From NCBI RefSeq assembly GCF_046630445.1, contig NC_092336.1, positions 509,363,501-509,427,500 of the forward strand: DNA of 64,000 bases, read 5' to 3'. Below, one piece after another: positions 46,701 to 58,153 of this stretch. A program made the position numbers and the translations under genes. Every line of letters begins with the position of its first letter. Position 1 is the stretch's first letter. Below the pieces are notes generated by a model. The model was not told the origin of the DNA and ran no database searches. It saw only the letters and a program-made list of their open reading frames with translations. Origin of the DNA: Rutidosis leptorrhynchoides. Lineage: Eukaryota; Streptophyta; Magnoliopsida; Asterales; Asteraceae.

Positions 46701-48629
46701 TGTTATGCGAGGTGTATACGAAATAGTTATATTTTTACTACGAAATACTATTAAATACGATACAATTTTACACAAGTTATTTATTTATTTATGGAGTGGA
46801 TATACCTAAACCTTGCTACAACACTATAGGCAGTGTACCTAATCGTACAGTAGTGTAGTTTTTAGTAAGTCCGGTTCGTCCACAGAGAACTAGCCAAGTT
46901 TAACGCTATATTTTTAAAACTATAAAAATATTATTATTACTATAAAAAGGGGGTTTTACCGTTTAATGATCGGTTTGTCGATTTTATGTCTTAAGTCGCA
47001 ATTAAAACCTAATGTAAAAAATTAAATATGCAAATGACTTAATTTAAAGCGTAAAGTAAATGACGATAATTAAAATGCGATAATTTAAAGTGCGATAAAT
47101 AAAATGACGATAAATAAAATTGCCATAATTAAAAGTATGATAATTAAAAGTGCAATAAATAAAATGACAGTAAATAAAAGTGCGATGAGATATAAAATAA
47201 AGGAATTATGCTTATTTAAACTTCCGTAATCATGATGTTTGACGTGTTGATTTTAATTTATTACCATGGGTTAATTGTCCTTTGTCCTGGATTATTCGAT
47301 GTGTCCATCTGGTTTTTGTCCATAACAGTCCATCAGTCATAAATATAAAGTGCGAGTGTCCTCGTCAAATTATCCTTATACCCGAAGTCAAATATTCCAA
47401 CTAATTGGGGACTTAAACTGTAATAAGGTTTTAATACATTGTTAATGATTACACCATGTTATCAACTGTGTGTAATCCAAGGTTTTAATACTTTATTAAC
47501 AATTACACCAAGTGTCCTTGTATGTAATCCACCCCTGTTTTAATGAGTCCATTGACTATTAATCCATTCCCGTGTCCGGTTAAATGAACGATTATTAGTA
47601 CTTATAAATATCCCGCCCATCGTGTCCGATCGAGTGTATGTGGTTATTTATAATTACATCAAATTGTAAATCTATATATTAAATTAACGAATTATCATTC
47701 AATTAAACAATTATAAAGCACATTAATAGTCCATAGTCCAATTTCTACAAGTGTCGGTCTTTTGTTCAAACCCCAATTATGGTACAAAGCCCAATTACCC
47801 CGTCTTAATATTTAATCCAACATCATGATTACTTTGATTTAAATAAGCATAATAATAACTTAGCTACGAGACATTAATTTAAAAAGGTTGAACATAACTT
47901 ACAATGAGTATTAATCGCGTAGCGTTACACGGACAGAATTTTGACTTACAAACTTACAACATTCGCCACTATAACCTTATTATTATTATTAAAATTTAAT
48001 ATTAAAATTATAATTAAAATATAAATATAAATATATATTAAGAGAGTGAGAGATAGATAATATATGGTGTGTTAAATTCGTCCGAAAAATGCTGAATTTA
48101 TAGAATATGGCCTGCTACAGTAACTCATGCGAGTGCATGACTTTTGTGCCTCCTGGCCATGCGATCGTATGGCCAGCTGTTCCAGCTCAGATTGAGTTTT
48201 AAACGTGGGCTGCGCGTATTTATTTAATATATAATATAATATATATAATTTTATATAATTAATTATATATTATATTATATTCTTGTGCATTGTTGACTTG
48301 TAATTTTAGCTTCGTTGATAGTTGGTTCATGTCCCGATTCCAGATTTTCGAACATCCTTGCGTACGATTTAATATCTTATACTTTGCGTTCCGCGACTTG
48401 TACTCTTGTAATTTTTAGATGTTTCTCATCAATAAATAGAACCACTTGGATTGTAACTTGTACGTTTTTGCTTTTTGGTCATTTGCATCTTCAAATCGTC
48501 GTTTTCTTCTTTTGTCTTCGCACTTATTTATTTAAACGAATATTACATAAAAATAGAACATTACAACTAAAAGCTTTATATATTGGAAGGATATTGTGCC
48601 TAAATATATGTTCATTTGGAGCACTATCA
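46701..48629 (-). repeat. 3' LTR of Athila-like element 2
   Basis: 1929 bp, same family as 35467-37451 (ends TGTTATGCGAGG on the plus strand at left, ...CACTATCA at right). The TATA region is diverged from element 1 and has different GC words. Confidence 0.93.
48094..48174 (-). promoter_or_regulatory. LTR promoter of element 2: TATA box plus GC words
   Basis: Minus strand CTATAAATTC (48103-48094). Upstream by 22 bases is tcatgcgagtgcatga (48125-48140, plus-strand form), then ggccatgcgatcgtatggcc (48155-48174), a near-palindrome. A related near-palindrome, ccatgcggtcgcatgg, lies at 54661-54676 in the leader. Confidence 0.65.
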
Positions 48630-48645
48630 AATATCCCCACACTTG
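48630..48645 (-). other. Polypurine tract of element 2
   Basis: Minus strand CAAGTGTGGGGATAT directly before the LTR start. Confidence 0.75.
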
Positions 48646-50448
48646 AGCGTTGCTTGTCCTCAAGCAATACAGAACTTAAAATAAAATCACACTTCACTCG
48701 AATCACTTTTTTTTATTCTCACACTTTATACATTAGTGATTTTTATACGGCGGTATAAACAATGATAGTAACGATGTGGTTTACAGTCTCACATGACTAT
48801 TAAAAATTTAGATCCTTTAAGAAAATTGGATCTTTATGAAAACATTTGATCTTTTGAAAATTCATTCTAGCTTTTACCCTAGATAAGTTTTTTGGAATAA
48901 CCCTTCACCGGTGTTTGCAAAATGTTTTTGTGGGTTTTATGGGTTTTATATTTTAAATTTTAGCTCAAAACTTGCGGTTTTGTGTCACCCACTTGTTAAC
49001 CTTGTATTAGGAAAGCGCACGTCTAGTATACTTGCTCCGTATATTACCTTTCGGTAAACTACCGTCCGGTTGTAAAGGAAAGCGATGAACAAGCAACTAT
49101 TAAGGCAATGTCCCATGACATGCAGATATTCATGGTCTAAAACATGTCGGATGCAATTACTATCCTTTGTAGGAGCAATAGCAAAGATCACCCTATAGTT
49201 TTTTGGTCTGGTACAAGGTCCTGTCTTCGACCATGCTATGCAACCACCGTTCTTACGGTTGACACCCGATTTGGTTCAGTTGACCTAATGAATTCCAGGT
49301 AAATTCTTAGGATTTTACGTTCAATGGTAATGAACGCATTGAAAATAGGTTTTCAGAAAACAAACCGGTTTTAATTTTGATCAAAATATTTTCTCGTTCA
49401 AGCTCGAGTTTAGATATCATCGAATTCCATGAGTTTGTAATTCTCAATCTTTAAGGTCAATCTCAAGGATTGAGTAATATCAGGCTTAAAAGCTAATTTT
49501 TAATCTTTAAGGAGATTATCCTTTTCTGGGGGTCTAATTCATTAGTCTTATCAAGCTAATTTACACGGCGCCCTCCCCATTTTACGAGACAGATCCTCTC
49601 ATGGTTAGGATAAGTCAGACCACTTGGCGATCCTGTTTGATGCTGAGGTCCGTGAATTTCCTGCTGATTTTAGAGATGACTTTTCTAGATTTTTCGTCAA
49701 CCTACAGCTGGTCTGAACGACAACTTCCTGACCTAAATCAAGAAGCGCGTGTCTTTTTCGGAAGACTTTACTTCCTTTTAATGATGTAATTGATTCATCG
49801 TGCAGATCCATCTTTCTTTCAAATATATTACAGTAAATTAGGTAAAACTGATTAAAATCGTCCAAAACAAAAGTACCGGTAATAATCTTGTACAAACATA
49901 TGTGATATGTGTTTTAAATAACTTGGTAAATTCTTCCCACACTTAGCTTTTATTTATTTTTTTCTTTGCCTTTTTATTCTCCTCTATTCCATTTTAAATG
50001 AATTCTAACGTTTTGGGTTGTTTCTCCATTTATGTTCTCTCTGAGGTAACAATAATTTCGGCATTAACACCTAGTTTTATCGTTCATAAATATGTATAAA
50101 CATGATTTTGAATTCATTTAGTTGAAAATTTTTCAAATTTTCACAAAATTTGGCAATTAAACTAAGTGTAAACTCGAGAGAATTTATAACCCTTCCCCAC
50201 ACTTGAGATCATGCAATGCCCTCATTTACATGAAATCAGACTATAATTATAAATTCATGAGGGTGATTAGTGTAGAAAAGTGATTAAAAATACCGAGTTT
50301 GCAAACATATTATTTTATATCACATTTGATATTTTGCGTCTTGTCGTCAAAATTAATAGCTTTTGCTGAACTTAATGTCAGTCTTTGAAAGTGCGCTGTT
50401 TTATCCTGTTTTGTACATAAGATAAACTACAAATATACATAATATTTT

Positions 50449-50535
<87 letters not shown>

Positions 50536-51080
50536 ATAAAACCTTTATTTATTAAAACAATTTAAATGAATAATTTTTTTTAAATTTTGTTTCCATTTAC
50601 TTTAGGTAGTTTCGGTATGTTTACCTAGTCCGTCCCTCGACAAAATTTAAAATTTATCGTTTTAAAGCGATTGTTTTAAAAACAAAGATTTTTGGGTTTT
50701 TTTAAAAATTTTTTTTGGTATACTTTAGATCAATAAAATTTAAAATAATGATAACAAAATTTTTTGCCCCGCCCTCGGGTAAAGCAATTTCGGTTCCATG
50801 ACCTAGTCTTCAACTTACGATGAATTTTAGAAATCATTTTTTAAACTTAATGAAATAAAATAAATTTTATTTTTAAATTCACACAAAACTTAAATTTAAA
50901 AAGCGTATTAATTTAATATAAAACCTACAAAATAAAAATTCAGAACGGGTGAAGAAAACTAGTTCTTTAGTGTCTGCTAGCGGAAAAGACCAATCGGATT
51001 CTATTCTCGGAACTACACGAGAACAAAACAACTAACTCTAGACAGTATTTTCTTTTAAGAACATTTGAATCTCCCCACAC
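48646..51080 (-). other. 3' noncoding region of element 2
   Basis: Aligned with element 1 3' noncoding sequence up to about 50440, then an AT microsatellite (50452-50532), then sequence matching 41782-42100 of element 1. AAGTGTGGG words at 49936-49944, 50196-50204 and 51074-51082. The join shows that zinc-knuckle and env-like ORFs were deleted or never present. No gene. Confidence 0.6.
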
Positions 51081-53747
51081 TTAAGTAGCTGTGGTGTCGA
51101 AATTGTGATTAACCTCATCGTCAATTTCTCTTGGACCATAATCAACTTGCATATCTGTGACTTTTGCTTTAAGCCATTGGTCGGATTCCTGTGTAATATC
51201 CACAAATTCAACTAGTTTCGCCTTTTCTTTAGGCGACAGATTAGATACTAACAGGTTACATAACTTAAAGTTCCCCTTGGTTCTAGCATCGTGAATCCGT
51301 TTAATAAGTTTTTTCATTGAACTGTTAATAACGGAGTCATTTAATTTCATATCAACAACGGGGTTCTTTGTTATCAAGTCATCATTAGGTGTTACTTCAT
51401 CTTCCCCACACTTAGGCATTTTATTATTGCTAAGCACTACCGTTGGAGTTGGTAAAACAATATGCTTCTCATCGATCGTTTTTATTGGTTCAACGGTTTT
51501 GGTTGGTAGAGATTTAGACTTTTGAATCACAAAGGTGACCGATTTTTCACCATTACTAAGTGTCATTCTACCCTCTCTTACATCAAATAATGCCCCGGTG
51601 GACGCTAAGAATGGTCGACCTAAAATTAGAGGAATGTTTGGGTCCTCTTCTATGTCAATGACAATAAATTCGACTAAAAAGGTTAAATTACCTACTTGAA
51701 TGGGTAGGTTGTCAGCAATTCCAACTGGGTGCCTAATGGTTTGATCAAAGAGTCGAACACTCATTTTCGTTGGACTTAACTCACCTACTCCTAATCTCTT
51801 ATATAATGAAAGAGGCATAACACTCTCACTCGCACCTAAATCTGCTAGTGTATCATACATGACAAAATCACTAAGTAGACAAGGAACAATAAATTCACCC
51901 AGATCACCCAACCTGGGTGGAACTTTTGGTGGAACTGTCTTCACCGGGTTTATTTTTACGATTTTTGTTTCTTGCACTTTCTTATTCTTCTTCTTCTTTC
52001 CAGAGGTATCACAAACTTTATTACCTATCACTTATTCATACTCAACTCCTTTTCTTGGAAACGGGATGGGTGGTTTGTATGGTGCAACCACTGGCTTTAC
52101 ATACTCTGGTGGTGGTGGTGTTGTAACTTCTTCATTGTTACTCACATCTAAAACCTTCCCATCTTCTGATGCTGGTTTTTCAGAATTTATTGATACCATA
52201 TTAACATTCTCATTCTGAGGATTTACTTCAGTATCACTCGGTAGCTTTTCTTGTTCCCTCTCACTCATCATGCTAGCAAGAGTACCTACGTGTTTTTCTA
52301 GATTTAGAATGAAAGCTTGTTGAGTTCTAAATGACTGATCAAACCTCTCATTCGTTTGGGTTTGAGATGTAATAAATTGTGTTTGAGATTCCATTAGCTT
52401 TGCCATCATTTCTTCCAGATTTGGCTTTTTCTCTTCGGTTTGTTGTGGTGGTTTATACAAGCTAGGTCTTTGTTGATTGAAAGTGTTGTTTTGAGTTGGT
52501 TGGTTATTCGGACCTTGTTGGTTGTATGAGTTATTGTTTGGCCCATTTGGATTGTAAAGAATGTTTTGATTTCGATTGAAGTTTGGCCTTGGCGGTTGAT
52601 AATTATTTTGATAATTATTTCCCGGCCTTTGGTTCATGTAGGAAACATTCTCTCGTTGTTCCATGGTTTGCTCAATGTGACAATCTTTCATTAAGTGTGG
52701 TCCACCGCATTGCTCACAACTGATTCGTATTGCGTGAATATCTTTAGTCATCTTTTCCATTCGTCTCTCGAAAGCATCTATTTTTGTGGAAACGGAATCA
52801 AAGTCATGGCTAGAATCGGCTCTAGCCGTTTTAGATGAACGAAAGATATCTTTTTCCTGATGCCACTCATGTGAGTGGGAGGCTGTGTTATCAATAATTT
52901 TGTGAGCTTCAGTTGCGGTTTTCTTCATAATGGAACCTCCAGCTGCTATATCGATGTCTTTTCGTGTGCAATGTCGATACCTTGGTAGAATATTTGTACT
53001 ATTTGATAAGTGTCTAAACCGTGTTGAGGACATCCTCTCAACAACTTTCTGAATCTTGTCCATGCCTTATATAATGTTTCATTTGGCTTTTGCGTGAACG
53101 TAACAATTTCTCCTTGAAGTCTCACGGCTTTAGATGTCGGAAAGAATTGTTTAAGAAAATTTTCAACTAAGACATCCCATGTATCAATCGCCCCTTCAGG
53201 TAACGATTCTAACCAATCTTTGGCTTCTCCCTTTAAAGTCCAGGGAAATAACATGAGATAGATCTGTTCATCCTCAACTATATTGGCATTGATTAGTTAT
53301 CATGTGTAGGATTTGTCCCTTGATTTCATAATCTGGCGCATTAATATATGGCTTAATAATGGCGTGACCTTGGCTCGTGCGTGTGGCTCTCATTCGGTCT
53401 TCCATACTTAGAGGTTCTGTTGCTTCCATAATTGAATTTGTTGAATCTGAATCACTAGAGGATTCTGATTTAATAGTTTCTTCCTCGACAATCTCTGGAT
53501 GAGTAATTTGTGGTTCCGGAGGAATGATTAGTGGTTCGGGATCTTGGAATTGTCCTTGAATATCCTCCGGGTTCTCGGTAGTGAAGTCGGGTTCAAAAAA
53601 TGGATTATCGGAAATTTGAATTGGAGTACTTGTTCGACTAGATGATGTTTCTAAAGAAAAATCAACGACGACAATATTGGCTAGATGTCTTGATCGAGTT
53701 ACAGGTGGTGAACGTATGAAAGGTGGTGAACGTTTTGCTCGGTGCAT
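51081..53747 (-). pseudogene. gag: Athila-like gag-protease of element 2
   Basis: ATG at 53747 (MHRAKRSPPFIRSPPVTRSR). The frame breaks at about 53274 (a deletion of capsid sequence) and about 53000 (frameshift), with a TAA at 52032 (EYE*VIG, CAA before). Capsid: LFPWTLKGEAKDWLESLPEG and FRKLLRGCPQHGLD. Knuckle-like CEQCGGPHLMKDC, then an Asn/Gln-rich stretch and proline motif PPIPFPRKG. Protease: YDTLADLGASESVMPLSLYK and PLILGRPFLAS. The last 110 residues (KLIKRIHDARTKGNFKLCNL...) are not protease or RT; they end [12 protein letters not shown], like the integrase end in element 1. A fourth domain of unknown role replaces pol. Confidence 0.8.
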
Positions 53748-54676
53748 TCACTGAATATCCTATTAGTTATAAAGATAAAAATTATATAAGTTATCAAATT
53801 AATAGACTTTTCCGATTTTGCCCACGTTTCGAATAGCCAATAGATGCAGCAGGTAGCCAAGACCCTTTAAATCGGAAGACCACAACTCGCCACTAACAAA
53901 TCCAACTATTACTACGAACCAGAAAATTTTGGATGTCTATCAATTTAACTGCTTAAAATAATTTTTAGTCGAAATTTTAAAGAAGATAAAGAAAATTCTA
54001 TGTCCTAAAAACTAGAGCGTCGAGAAATAAGAAAGAAAAAGAGTGCGTCGAAAAATAAAAGGTCGAAAATAAGTAAGCGTCGAAAAATAAAAGTCGAAAA
54101 ATAATAATAAGAAAGTAGCGCGTCAAAACTTAAAAGTCTAAAAACTTAAATATTAAAACTTGCATCTAAAGATATTAAAGCTTAAAGGAATTCTATATCC
54201 AAAACGGCAATAACTTAAAAGTCACTAAAATTTATAAAATATTAAAGCAATAAGCGACGTCGTAAAATTCTAAAGCACCTAAATCTTAGTCTATTTTACG
54301 GCAAAGCTTAAAAATCTAGAAATAAAGTAACTACGGCAAAAACTAAGTTTAAAACTAATTACGAACAGCAAATATACAATATACGAATAAACGATTAAAA
54401 AGGTACAAAATTTAAAAATAAAACTTAAGTTATAAAAATACAATTTAAAAAAAAATATTATTTTTATATTATTATTTTATAAAAGTATTAATCTATATAA
54501 TTAATAATGTTATTAAAACTTAATATTACTAATTATAAATTAAAACTAAAACTAAATAAATAATTAAAACCCTAATTAGGTTAAGTAGTAATAATAATAA
54601 TTAATTATGTTACCTGAACTGTAATTATGGTGTACTAGGTTTTGGACGTGTCAGAGTTTACCATGCGGTCGCATGG
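53748..54676 (-). other. Leader of element 2
   Basis: About 930 AT-rich bases upstream of gag with repeated gcgtcgaaaaataaaag phrases (54010-54120), typical of Athila leaders I recall. No PBS or 5' LTR is reached before element 3 starts. The near-palindrome ccatgcggtcgcatgg is the last 16 bases. Confidence 0.6.
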
Positions 54677-56177
54677 TGATATTGCGCATTTCTCATATAT
54701 TTATCATGGCAATATCCGCCATTTTTAGTCCATTCGGATACGGTTTTGGTTATTATTCGCGAATATTTGAAAGATTATGATTTGAGAGCCGAGAAGTGTT
54801 AAATGATTGAATTATGGTGTTTATGGCGCGTTTACAGCAGTTTATGTGTTATTTGTGGATTTGGGACATGACCAGGACTTGTTATGTTTAAAAACGGGCA
54901 AGAATTGCTGAAAACAGTTATGCGCGCCGCGCATTGGGGTGCGCACCACCCGGTTCTACTTCAAAATAGATCAGAAGTTATTAATTTTCAAACAGCACTT
55001 TTTATGTAGAAGTGCGCGCCGCGTACGTACCTGCGCACCGCGCATTTGGAGTCGGCCAGATTTCTTTTGCTATAAATAGGGAGCAGTTTTCTATTATGAG
55101 GGGAATCTTTTTGGCAGCCGATTTTGAGAGCATTAGGGGCGATTTTTAGTCACTTTTGCGGAATTCCAAGGTAACTTTAACGCTCCAATCATTCCGATTT
55201 CAAGGATCAATCTCAGCACTCATCAAGATTCATTGTGTTAGGTTGATTCTATTTTATCAAACAATGTTTTCTTTATTATTGGTTATTTTGATTTCTATTG
55301 TTGCCATGGTTATTGGCTAAGTTATTTAATGTTTGTCTAGACTTATAAACCTATGTATTGGATGCTACATATCAGTTATACTTTTAATTAATGATGATTT
55401 GATGTTTGAATTAAAGAACAATTCTTATTAAAGCTAGACTTTTCGATTCAATTGGTTGTGTATTTATTTGATAGGACGAGAGTTCATTAATTTAATATAT
55501 AGATTTACAATTGGTTTGTCTTAATTAGTTGTTTGCTTACTCGGAGACGAGAGTAAATTGCATTCAAAAGGCTAGACGAAATAGGGGTGAATTACACACA
55601 ACGAGAGTTGGTGTGATTGCGATTCAAGTCTTCATCTCAGTTGAGATATTTGGTCACAATTAGGAGGTCTTAGGCTATGGGGAATTCCGTGTCGTGTAAT
55701 CTTAATTGAAGTGTTTGCACTGGGGAATTTCAGGTGAATCGATTATATAATTCGCATAGGTTAGATAATAACTGGGGCTTAATCTAAATGCATCCAAGAC
55801 TAGGTGTAAAGAGTCTAGACGAACATTCGTTTTTCCTATTTGATTTAAACTATCTTATTTTATTTGTCTATTTGCTTTAAGGCTTAAATTCTAAAATACC
55901 AAAAATATTGTTCTTTTTCTGTTTATAATCAAATCTTGATTTGGCTGATCGTTAAATAAATGCAAAACAAATTTTCTCGTACTTTCAACTTTCATAGATT
56001 AACTTAGTTTACTTTTGTTAGTTACAATCTTAATTTTTACGTCTAAACTGTCCTTGGAACGAATACGGATTTACCAACTTTATACTATTGCACGATCGGG
56101 TACACTGCCCGTTAGTGTGTAGTAATCCTTTTAACCGGTATTTCGCATTATATAAATTATAGACGCGATTTTACACA
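54677..56177 (+). repeat. 5' LTR of Athila-like element 3
   Basis: About 1.5 kb. The end is near ttttacaca at 56177, nine bases before the PBS. The start is placed at TGATATTGCG, directly after the element 2 sequence; this start cannot be checked without the 3' LTR. Confidence 0.65.
54922..55078 (+). promoter_or_regulatory. LTR promoter of element 3: GC words plus TATA box
   Basis: Words gcgcgccgcgcat (54922-54934), ggtgcgcacc (about 54939), gcgcgccgcgta (about 55014) and gcgcaccgcgcat (55033-55045), then tataaatagg at 55071, 25 bases after the last word. Confidence 0.7.
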
Positions 56178-56186
56178 CCAAGTTTT

Positions 56187-56204
56187 TGGCGCCGCTACCG
56201 GGGA
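56187..56204 (+). other. Primer binding site, tRNA-Asp type
   Basis: tggcgccgctaccgggga, complementary to the 3' end expected of plant tRNA-Asp, the usual Athila primer, with one or two mismatches. Confidence 0.85.
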
Positions 56205-56347
56205 CAGTTGTGTCGAAAATTAAGATTGTTATCTAATTGTTCTTAGTTTAGTTTAGTTATAGTTTATTATTTCTTTTCGTTTATTCTCAGTTGAATCGGT
56301 GCGTTTAATCAGTTGTTAGTTGTGATTTCGCAGATAACAGGTAGTGC

Positions 56348-58153
56348 ATGCCACATACGCGTTCTTCTAATTATCCGATTCTTCAACCATTTGCAGAACC
56401 CGAAAGAGAGTTATTCAGAGCATTAAGTCAAGAGCAACAGTCTGCAGTGGATTCATCTTTTTCTTCGAGTGCTAATATAAATATTTTAGGTAGTAGTTCT
56501 GAGACTGTAGTGCCCGATACACCACCTAAAATCAGAGAAGAAGAAGAATCTTATGTTTCATTAGATCTTTTCGAGACTGAAGATATGGCTGACCAAGCTG
56601 ATCAACCAAATCGTCCTCAGACTATGGCGAAAAAGTTGAAGGCCACCCGAGGGGGCCAAGGCAATTTGATTACTCAACCGAACATCACTCAGCCTTTTCA
56701 AATTACAGGTCTGATTCTGAGTTTGATTTCTTCTGACTGCCAATTTCATGGCAAGGATAGTGAGGATGCTAACGAGCATCTTCGTATTTTCAATGATGTT
56801 TGCAACTTGTTCAAACTGCATGAGGTTGCCGATACTTCGATTAAGACTAGGCTTTTTCCATGGACTCTTAAGGGAAAAGCTAAGAGATGATTAGATCAGC
56901 AACCAGAAGGAGCGATTACTTCTTGGGATACGTTGGTAGATAAGTTCTTATCAAAGTTTTTCTCTGCGTCTCGAGCTGCTAGACTTCAAGCAGATATTTC
57001 GCAATTCAGACAAAAGAGCAGTGAGACATTGTTTGATGCTTGGGACCTTTATTCTAATATGTTATGCTCGTGTCCGCAACACGGTTTGAATGATTTACAA
57101 AAGGTCCAGATTTTCTATAAGGGGTGTGACATACCAACTCGTCAGAGTATTGATCAAGCAGCAGGTGGAACTTTAATGGATAAGACCGAAGAAGAGGCTC
57201 TTGAGATTATTGAAAAGCAAGATGCTTACACTCACGAATGGCATCAAGATCATGAGTCAACTCGTTCAGCGTCAGTTAAGAGAACCGAAACCACTGGTGC
57301 ATATGATGATTATGGGTCTATTAATGCTAAGTTAGACAAATTTGGTAGACACTTGGAGAAGTTGGAGAAGGACATGCATGGTATTAAGGTTGGTTGTGAG
57401 TATTGCAGGGGATTACATTTAGGCAAAGATTGTGATGCAGGTTTAACTATGAACCAGAAAGAAGAGATCGCTTATATTAGTCAACAGAACAACAATCAGT
57501 TTCAGGGACTTGCGCAGTTTAATAGGAATTTCAACAATCCCTATAATCCTCAAGGTAATCAAGGTTCGAGGTTCCAGCCAGGTTCTAGTGGAGGATATCA
57601 ACAACAAGCTCCCGGATATTTTCAAAAGCCCCAAGCCGAAGAGAAAAAGTCCAACCTTGAAGCTATGAACGAGAAGCTTGTGATGTCTCAAACTCAGCTT
57701 GTTACTACTGTTACTCAAAACAATGAGAAGAATGATCAAATGTTTCTAAATCAACAAGCGGATATTCAGAATTTGGAGAAACAAATTGGTCAACTTGCTA
57801 ATTAGAATAATGAGAGGAAACTGGGGGAGTTACCGAGTAAGACAGATAATAACCCGAAGAATGGGCACGTTAATGCTATCACCACCAGAAGTGGTTTAGC
57901 ATATGATTCACCGTGGAAGCCTGACGAGTATGATTTGCGAGTACCGTTAGTTAAGGATAGTGAGCCTGTTGTTGTTAGTGAACTGGAGGAGGAAAAGGAG
58001 CCGGAACAGGTGATTGAGAAAGTTGTGAGGGTACCGGAAACTATTGCTGCTAAACCGGTAGTTAAAGGGAATCAACCACCGCTCCCATTCCCGAGGAAGT
58101 AGAGATTGGAAAAGCTGGAGGCAGAAAAGTCCAAGTTCATGGACTTGATTTAA
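56348..58153 (+). pseudogene. gag: Athila-like gag of element 3
   Basis: ATG at 56348 (MPHTRSSNYPILQPFAEPER). A single frame runs into pol, broken by four stops: TGA 56888-56890 (AKR*LDQQ, TGG before), TAG 57803-57805, TAG 58100-58102 (FPRK*RLE) and TAA 58151-58153, each one C-to-T or G-to-A step from a Trp or Gln codon. Capsid: LFPWTLKGKAKR and SCPQHGLNDLQKVQIFYKG. Knuckle-like CEYCRGLHLGKDC. Asn/Gln-rich stretch, then ITTRSGLAYDSP and PLPFPRK, the usual gag-protease linker in this family. It forms the particle in working relatives. Confidence 0.85.

Larger units (their letters stand above)
46701..54676 (-). mobile_element. Athila-like element 2, non-autonomous (gag-protease only)
   Basis: Inserted into the protease gene of element 1 after gccga (46696-46700). 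3' LTR 46701-48629, noncoding region, a gag-protease reading frame (51081-53747) and leader to 54676, where element 3 begins. RT, RNase H, integrase, zinc-knuckle ORF and env-like ORF are all absent, and the gag-protease frame ends with the same [11 protein letters not shown] tail that ends the integrase of element 1. It would need enzymes from a relative. The 5' LTR is not in the window. Confidence 0.82.

Noticed and set aside
46366..46809. 147-codon plus-strand frame
   Set aside because: Antisense shadow of the protease gene running into the LTR of element 2.
35467..54676. 35467-37451 and 46701-48629 as the two LTRs of one element
   Set aside because: Both are 3' LTRs in the same direction: each is preceded on the minus strand by its own polypurine tract and coding region, and the second one sits inside the protease gene of the first element.
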